From contig JAJVII010000060.1 in NCBI GenBank assembly GCA_022072085.1, positions 1 through 64,000 of the forward strand: DNA of 64,000 nt, in the 5' to 3' direction. Made by a program: the position numbers and the translations under genes. This document shows, one piece after another, positions 60,599 to 64,000 of this stretch. Within the stretch, counting starts at the first letter, position 1; each line of letters starts with the position of its first letter. Below the pieces are notes generated by a model that was not told where the DNA came from, did not search any database, and was given only the letters and a program-made list of their open reading frames with translations. The stretch is from Phycisphaerae bacterium. Lineage in GTDB: Bacteria > Planctomycetota > Phycisphaerae > JAJVII01.

Positions 60599-60844
60599 GT
60601 GGCCGACGAATTGGAAGCCAAGGTCATTGAAATCGTCAGTGACCAGATGGGCGTTGACAAGGGTGAGATCACCCGGGACACGAGCTTTGTCAACGATCTG
60701 AACGCTGACAGTCTGGACACCGTCGAACTGGTGATGGAGTTCGAGGACGAGTTCGAGATCTCCATCCCGGACGAAGAGGCGGAGAAGATCCAGACGGTGG
60801 GTCAGGCGATCGACTACATCCGTCAGCACGGTAAGAAAGAGTAG
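60599..60844 (+). CDS. acpP: Acyl carrier protein
   Basis: 81 residues from a GTG at 60599 with GGGAGG at 60586-60591. The 4-phosphopantetheine Ser is in [18 protein letters not shown]. Acidic helical protein of normal length; the Val/Met start is common. Confidence 0.97.
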   Translation: MADELEAKVIEIVSDQMGVDKGEITRDTSFVNDLNADSLDTVELVMEFEDEFEISIPDEEAEKIQTVGQAIDYIRQHGKKE

Positions 60845-60866
60845 CCCCGGAGGCTCCACGCGAGCG

Positions 60867-62108
60867 ATGTCGAAGAGGCGAGTTGTAATCACCGGCATGG
60901 GCGTGGTGACAGCCCTCGGGGAAACGCTCGATACTTACTGGGAGAACCTCGTTGCCGGACGAAGCGGCATCAGGAGGATTTCCCGTATCGACGCGAGCCC
61001 CTTCGCTTCCCAGGTGGGAGGCGAGTGCACCGATTTTGATCCGGCCCGGTACGTCGATCACCGGGAGATCAAGAGGCTCGACCGGTTCGCGCACTTCGCG
61101 ATGGCCGCCGGCACGATGGCCGTCACCGACAGCGGCCTGGACTTCTCGAAAGAGAACGACCTCCGCTGCGGCGTCATGGTCGGCAGCGGCGTCGGCGGCA
61201 TCGAGACCATCGAGCAGCAGCACGAGCGGATGCTCGAGAAGGGCGCCGACCGCCTCTCGCCGTTCACCGTGCCCAAGATGATGGTCAATGCCGCCAGCGG
61301 CAATCTCTCCATCATCTATGGCCTGCGCGGGCCCAACTCGGCGGTCGCCACTGCCTGTGCGTCGGCCGCCAACGCCATCGGCGACGCCTTCCGCATCATT
61401 GCCCGCGGCGAAGCCGACGTCATGATCACCGGCGGCTCCGAGGCCGCCCTGACCAAGATCGGCGTCGGCGCGTTCTCGGCCATGAAGGCCCTGAGCACCC
61501 GCAACGGCGACCCCGAGCACGCCAGCCGCCCGTTCGACAAGGACCGCGACGGCTTCGTGATCGCCGAGGGCGCGGGCATCGTCGTGCTCGAGGAATACGA
61601 GCACGCCCGCAAACGCGGCGCCCGCATCTATGCCGAGATGGTCGGTTACGGGATGAGCGGCGACGGCTCGCACATCACCGCCCCCGAGCCTGCCGGCAAG
61701 GGTGCTGCGGTTTCGATGCGGGCCGCGCTGGCCGACGCCGGCCTCAACGTCGACCAGGTCGACTACGTCAACGCCCACGGCACCGCGACGCCCCTGGGCG
61801 ACGTCGCCGAGACCAACGCCGTCAAGTCGGTCTTCGGACCGCAGGCCTACAAGGTCGCCATCAGTTCGACCAAGTCGATGCTCGGCCACCTGCTGGGGGC
61901 CTCGGGCGGCGTGGAACTGGTCGCGACCGTGCTGGGCATGAATCGCGGCGCGATTCACCCCACCATGAACCTGGACAACCCCGACCCCGAGTGCGACCTG
62001 GACTACGTGCCCAGGACGGCTCGCGAAATGACCGTCAACGTCGCCATGAGCAACTCATTCGGCTTCGGCGGCCACAACGCCAGCCTGCTGGTCCGCAGCG
62101 TCCAGTAA
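60867..62108 (+). CDS. fabF: 3-oxoacyl-ACP synthase II (FabF)
   Basis: 413 residues. Catalytic triad: Cys in TACASAANA, His in NAHGTATPLGD, His in KSMLGHLLGASGG. RVVITGMGVVTALG start and NSFGFGGHNA end are typical. It elongates acyl chains. 22 bases after acpP; a probable terminator follows at 62134. Confidence 0.96.
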   Translation: MSKRRVVITGMGVVTALGETLDTYWENLVAGRSGIRRISRIDASPFASQVGGECTDFDPARYVDHREIKRLDRFAHFAMAAGTMAVTDSGLDFSKENDLRCGVMVGSGVGGIETIEQQHERMLEKGADRLSPFTVPKMMVNAASGNLSIIYGLRGPNSAVATACASAANAIGDAFRIIARGEADVMITGGSEAALTKIGVGAFSAMKALSTRNGDPEHASRPFDKDRDGFVIAEGAGIVVLEEYEHARKRGARIYAEMVGYGMSGDGSHITAPEPAGKGAAVSMRAALADAGLNVDQVDYVNAHGTATPLGDVAETNAVKSVFGPQAYKVAISSTKSMLGHLLGASGGVELVATVLGMNRGAIHPTMNLDNPDPECDLDYVPRTAREMTVNVAMSNSFGFGGHNASLLVRSVQ

Positions 62109-62133
62109 GCCGGCGACATCCGAGCAACCCGCC

Positions 62134-62171
62134 GGGCTCAGCCGCACAGTCGGCTGGGCCCGTTCCGTTTC
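62134..62171 (+). terminator. Probable terminator of the fatty acid cluster
   Basis: GGGCTCAGCCG (62134-62144) pairs with CGGCTGGGCCC (62151-62161) through one G-U; the tail is GTTCCGTTT, not a pure T run. Confidence 0.5.
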
Positions 62172-62260
62172 CGCTGTTGCCCCAACTTGTCCGCTTCAGG
62201 GACCGGGCCCGTCTGGCCGATAGTAGACGGGGTGCGGCACACCCGCCGCCGGAGGTCGCC

Positions 62261-62716
62261 TTGAGTCAGGCCGCCACGCAATCCGCGTCCGACGTTCAAT
62301 CCGGGCGGCTGCGCGCGGACGTCACCCGGCTGTTGCGGCTGGGCGTCCCGGTCATTGTCAAGCTGGCTGAGCGCCGCATGCGGATGAAGGATCTGCTCCA
62401 GGTCAGCCCCGGCGCGATCATCGAGTTCTCCAAGCCCGCCGAGGAGCCCCTTGACTTGCTGGTGAACAACGTCCGCATCGGCTGTGGTGAGGTAGTGAAG
62501 GTAGGCGAGAACTTCGGCCTGCGGATCACGCTCATCGGCGCCGCCGCCGAGATGATCCGGGCGATGGGCCCCGGCCAGGAGCCGGTCGCCGCGACGCCCG
62601 GCGATTCAGCCGAGCCCGGCACTGAACAGGATATCTTCGGCCCGCCGCAGAACGCCCCCGTCGAACCCGCGCCCGGAGCGCCCGGCCCCGCCGGTCCTTC
62701 CACGCCGACCGCGTAA
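62261..62716 (+). CDS. Stand-alone FliN/SpoA-domain protein
   Basis: 151 residues from a TTG at 62261 with GGAGG at 62251-62255. Residues about 18-95 are a SpoA (FliN/YscQ) domain: LLRLGVPVIVKLAERRMRMKDLLQVSPGAIIEF, DLLVNNVRIGCGEVVKVGENFGLRITLIG. The remaining C-terminus is Pro/Ala/Glu-rich and probably disordered. FliN forms the flagellar C-ring or type III secretion sorting platform, but no flagellar or secretion genes are seen here. It could be a separated flagellar gene or have another role. Confidence 0.85.
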   Translation: MSQAATQSASDVQSGRLRADVTRLLRLGVPVIVKLAERRMRMKDLLQVSPGAIIEFSKPAEEPLDLLVNNVRIGCGEVVKVGENFGLRITLIGAAAEMIRAMGPGQEPVAATPGDSAEPGTEQDIFGPPQNAPVEPAPGAPGPAGPSTPTA

Positions 62717-62723
62717 ACCGTCG

Positions 62724-63956
62724 TCACCCAGACCGCATCGCGATCAACTCGCGCGCCCGCGCCACGGCCGCATCGCGCGACGCCAGGTGGCCTTCCAACT
62801 GTTCGTCGTAGAGCGTCGCCAGGATCGCCCCGACAGCCGGTCCCGCAGCCACGCCCAGGCCCATCACGTCGCGGCCGTCCAGCAGCGGCGGCGGGGCAAC
62901 CTGATCGGGCGGAATCTCGGCGGCGCGGGCGAGGTTGGCCGCCAGTGCATCGGCGGCCGGCCCCTGTGCGGGCGTGACGACGGCGGCGACCTGCGCCAGC
63001 CGGGTCCAGTGCGGACCGGCCATCAGCTTCTTGAGCGGGGCCAGCGACAGCGGCCCACCCGACAGGTCGCGGGCGTGCTCGATCAGCCAGGCCGTGCCCG
63101 TCCGGCGGTCGTTGTCGATCGTCAGCGCCCGGCAGGCGGCGTGCACGTCTACCGTCGGCAGGTCCATGAGCTGGCAGGCCAGGGCGGCCACCTCGTCAGC
63201 CGAGTCTGGCAACGCCGCCAGCCGATCGCTGATCGGCCCCGCCAGAGGAATCAGGCCCGGCCAGATCGCGGCGACCAGCCCGGTTCGCTCAGCCAGTTCC
63301 CATCCGCGGGCCCGGTGGCGGTCAGCCAGCAGCTTCCGCCACTCCTGCCAGATGCGTTCGGAGGAAACGTTGCCGATCCGGCCGACGTGGGTGCGGATCG
63401 CATCCGCGGTCGCCTCGTCCAGCGCGAAATCCAGCACCGACGCGAACCGCACCGCCCGCAGCATGCGGAGCCGGTCCTCGGCGAACCGGTCAGCAGCCGA
63501 GCCGATGGCACGCACGATCCGGGCGTCGAGGTCGGCCCGCCCGCCGACGTAGTCGATCACCTCGCCGTCGGCTGGCTGCATGAACATGCCGTTGATCGTG
63601 AAGTCGCGGCGGAGGGCGTCGGCGCGGGCATCGGAGAACTCGACGCGGTCGGGATGGCGGCCGTCGCTGTAGTCGGCCTCGCTGCGGAAGGTGGCCACCT
63701 CGATCTGGCGTCGGCCGACAAGGACGATGACCACGCCGAACTGCGCACCGACGCGCAGCGTGCGTCGGAACAGCTCGCAGACGCGGTCCGGCCGGGCGTC
63801 GGTGGCGATGTCGAAGTCGGACGGGGAGCGGCCCATCAGCAGGTCGCGCACGCACCCGCCGGCGAAGAGGGCCTCGTGGCCCGCCTCGACCAGCCGGGCC
63901 GCCACCTCCTCGGCCGCTTCCCGCTCCGTCGTCGCCCTGTCGCGTCTCGCGGACAT
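62724..63956 (-). CDS. CCA-adding enzyme / poly(A) polymerase family protein
   Basis: 410 residues from the ATG at 63956 (a GTG at 63962 is two codons earlier). Nucleotidyltransferase head: ALFAGGCVRDLLMGRSPSDFDIATDARP, with Gly-Gly and Asp-x-Asp (SDFDI) metal ligands; RRDFTINGMF; then the RNA-binding helix motif ADRFAEDRLRMLRAVRFASVLDF. Class II. The sequence alone does not separate CCA addition from poly(A) tailing. The C-terminal part is of normal size. It is convergent with the SpoA gene, seven bases apart. Confidence 0.9.
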   Translation of the reverse strand: MSARRDRATTEREAAEEVAARLVEAGHEALFAGGCVRDLLMGRSPSDFDIATDARPDRVCELFRRTLRVGAQFGVVIVLVGRRQIEVATFRSEADYSDGRHPDRVEFSDARADALRRDFTINGMFMQPADGEVIDYVGGRADLDARIVRAIGSAADRFAEDRLRMLRAVRFASVLDFALDEATADAIRTHVGRIGNVSSERIWQEWRKLLADRHRARGWELAERTGLVAAIWPGLIPLAGPISDRLAALPDSADEVAALACQLMDLPTVDVHAACRALTIDNDRRTGTAWLIEHARDLSGGPLSLAPLKKLMAGPHWTRLAQVAAVVTPAQGPAADALAANLARAAEIPPDQVAPPPLLDGRDVMGLGVAAGPAVGAILATLYDEQLEGHLASRDAAVARARELIAMRSG

Positions 63957-64000
63957 GGGCACATCTTACCACCGGCGGCGGCGGGGGCAAAGTTGTCCGG

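Overview
The window is GC-rich, gene-dense bacterial chromosome. PEP-CTERM-tailed secreted proteins, a prepilin with a planctomycete-style H-x-G-x-x-x-x-x-F-x-D-G-H-V end, an anti-sigma factor fused to a beta-propeller, VIT/VWA and ARPP-1 proteins and very large multihaem cytochromes point to Planctomycetota, most likely Phycisphaerae or a relative. This is inferred from gene content, because no rRNA gene is present. I see no tRNA gene, CRISPR array, insertion sequence or prophage.

Layout. 1-5820 (+): the end of a protein with 22 Gln-Gly repeats, a HEAT lipoprotein, an ECF sigma factor with its anti-sigma/propeller partner, a PEP-CTERM protein translationally coupled to a prepilin, and an orphan tungstate-type binding lipoprotein. 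5824-17791 (-): a type IV pilus / type II secretion-like module (pilM-N-O-P-like, pilB, pilT, pilC) followed by four pseudopilin or PilX-like genes, two of which are tandem paralogues. Upstream of pilM I find a GEMM-I (c-di-GMP-I class) riboswitch with a promoter before it and an intrinsic terminator after it, so pilus expression appears to be set by a cyclic dinucleotide.

18632-36630 (+): a respiratory island. It holds a zinc-ribbon/HEAT membrane protein, a Rieske protein fused to an N-terminal ferredoxin, a split cytochrome b, a 1583-residue eight-haem coiled-coil cytochrome, a cupredoxin-like lipoprotein, cbb3 oxidase ccoN, a CcoO fused to two EF-hand loops and two more haem domains, a copper-handling TauE-like protein with a His/Met tail, the copper ATPase ccoI, ccoS, and a small protein resembling the CcoP membrane anchor. 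Together they would carry electrons from quinol through a bc-type complex to a microaerobic oxidase, with copper and assembly factors alongside.

36667-43373 (-): housekeeping genes: endonuclease III, a DUF4149-like protein, moaE/moaD, an O-methyltransferase, Mrp/ApbC, a DsbD-like thiol reductase and another methyltransferase. 43374-51939: two tandem PEP-CTERM paralogues, a candidate structured RNA on the minus strand that carries a 15-nt exact complement of the 16S rRNA 3-prime end, an ARPP-1 protein, a VIT/VWA protein and a lipoprotein behind an operator-like promoter. 51947-55826 (-): two ClC channels with CBS domains. 56172-62108 (+): the classical rpmF-plsX-fabH-fabD-fabG-acpP-fabF fatty acid cluster with internal promoters. 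A lone FliN/SpoA protein and a CCA-adding/poly(A) polymerase-type enzyme close the window.

The most unusual items are the riboswitch-controlled pilus operon, the minus-strand RNA with the extended Shine-Dalgarno sequence, and the chain of fused electron-transfer proteins.
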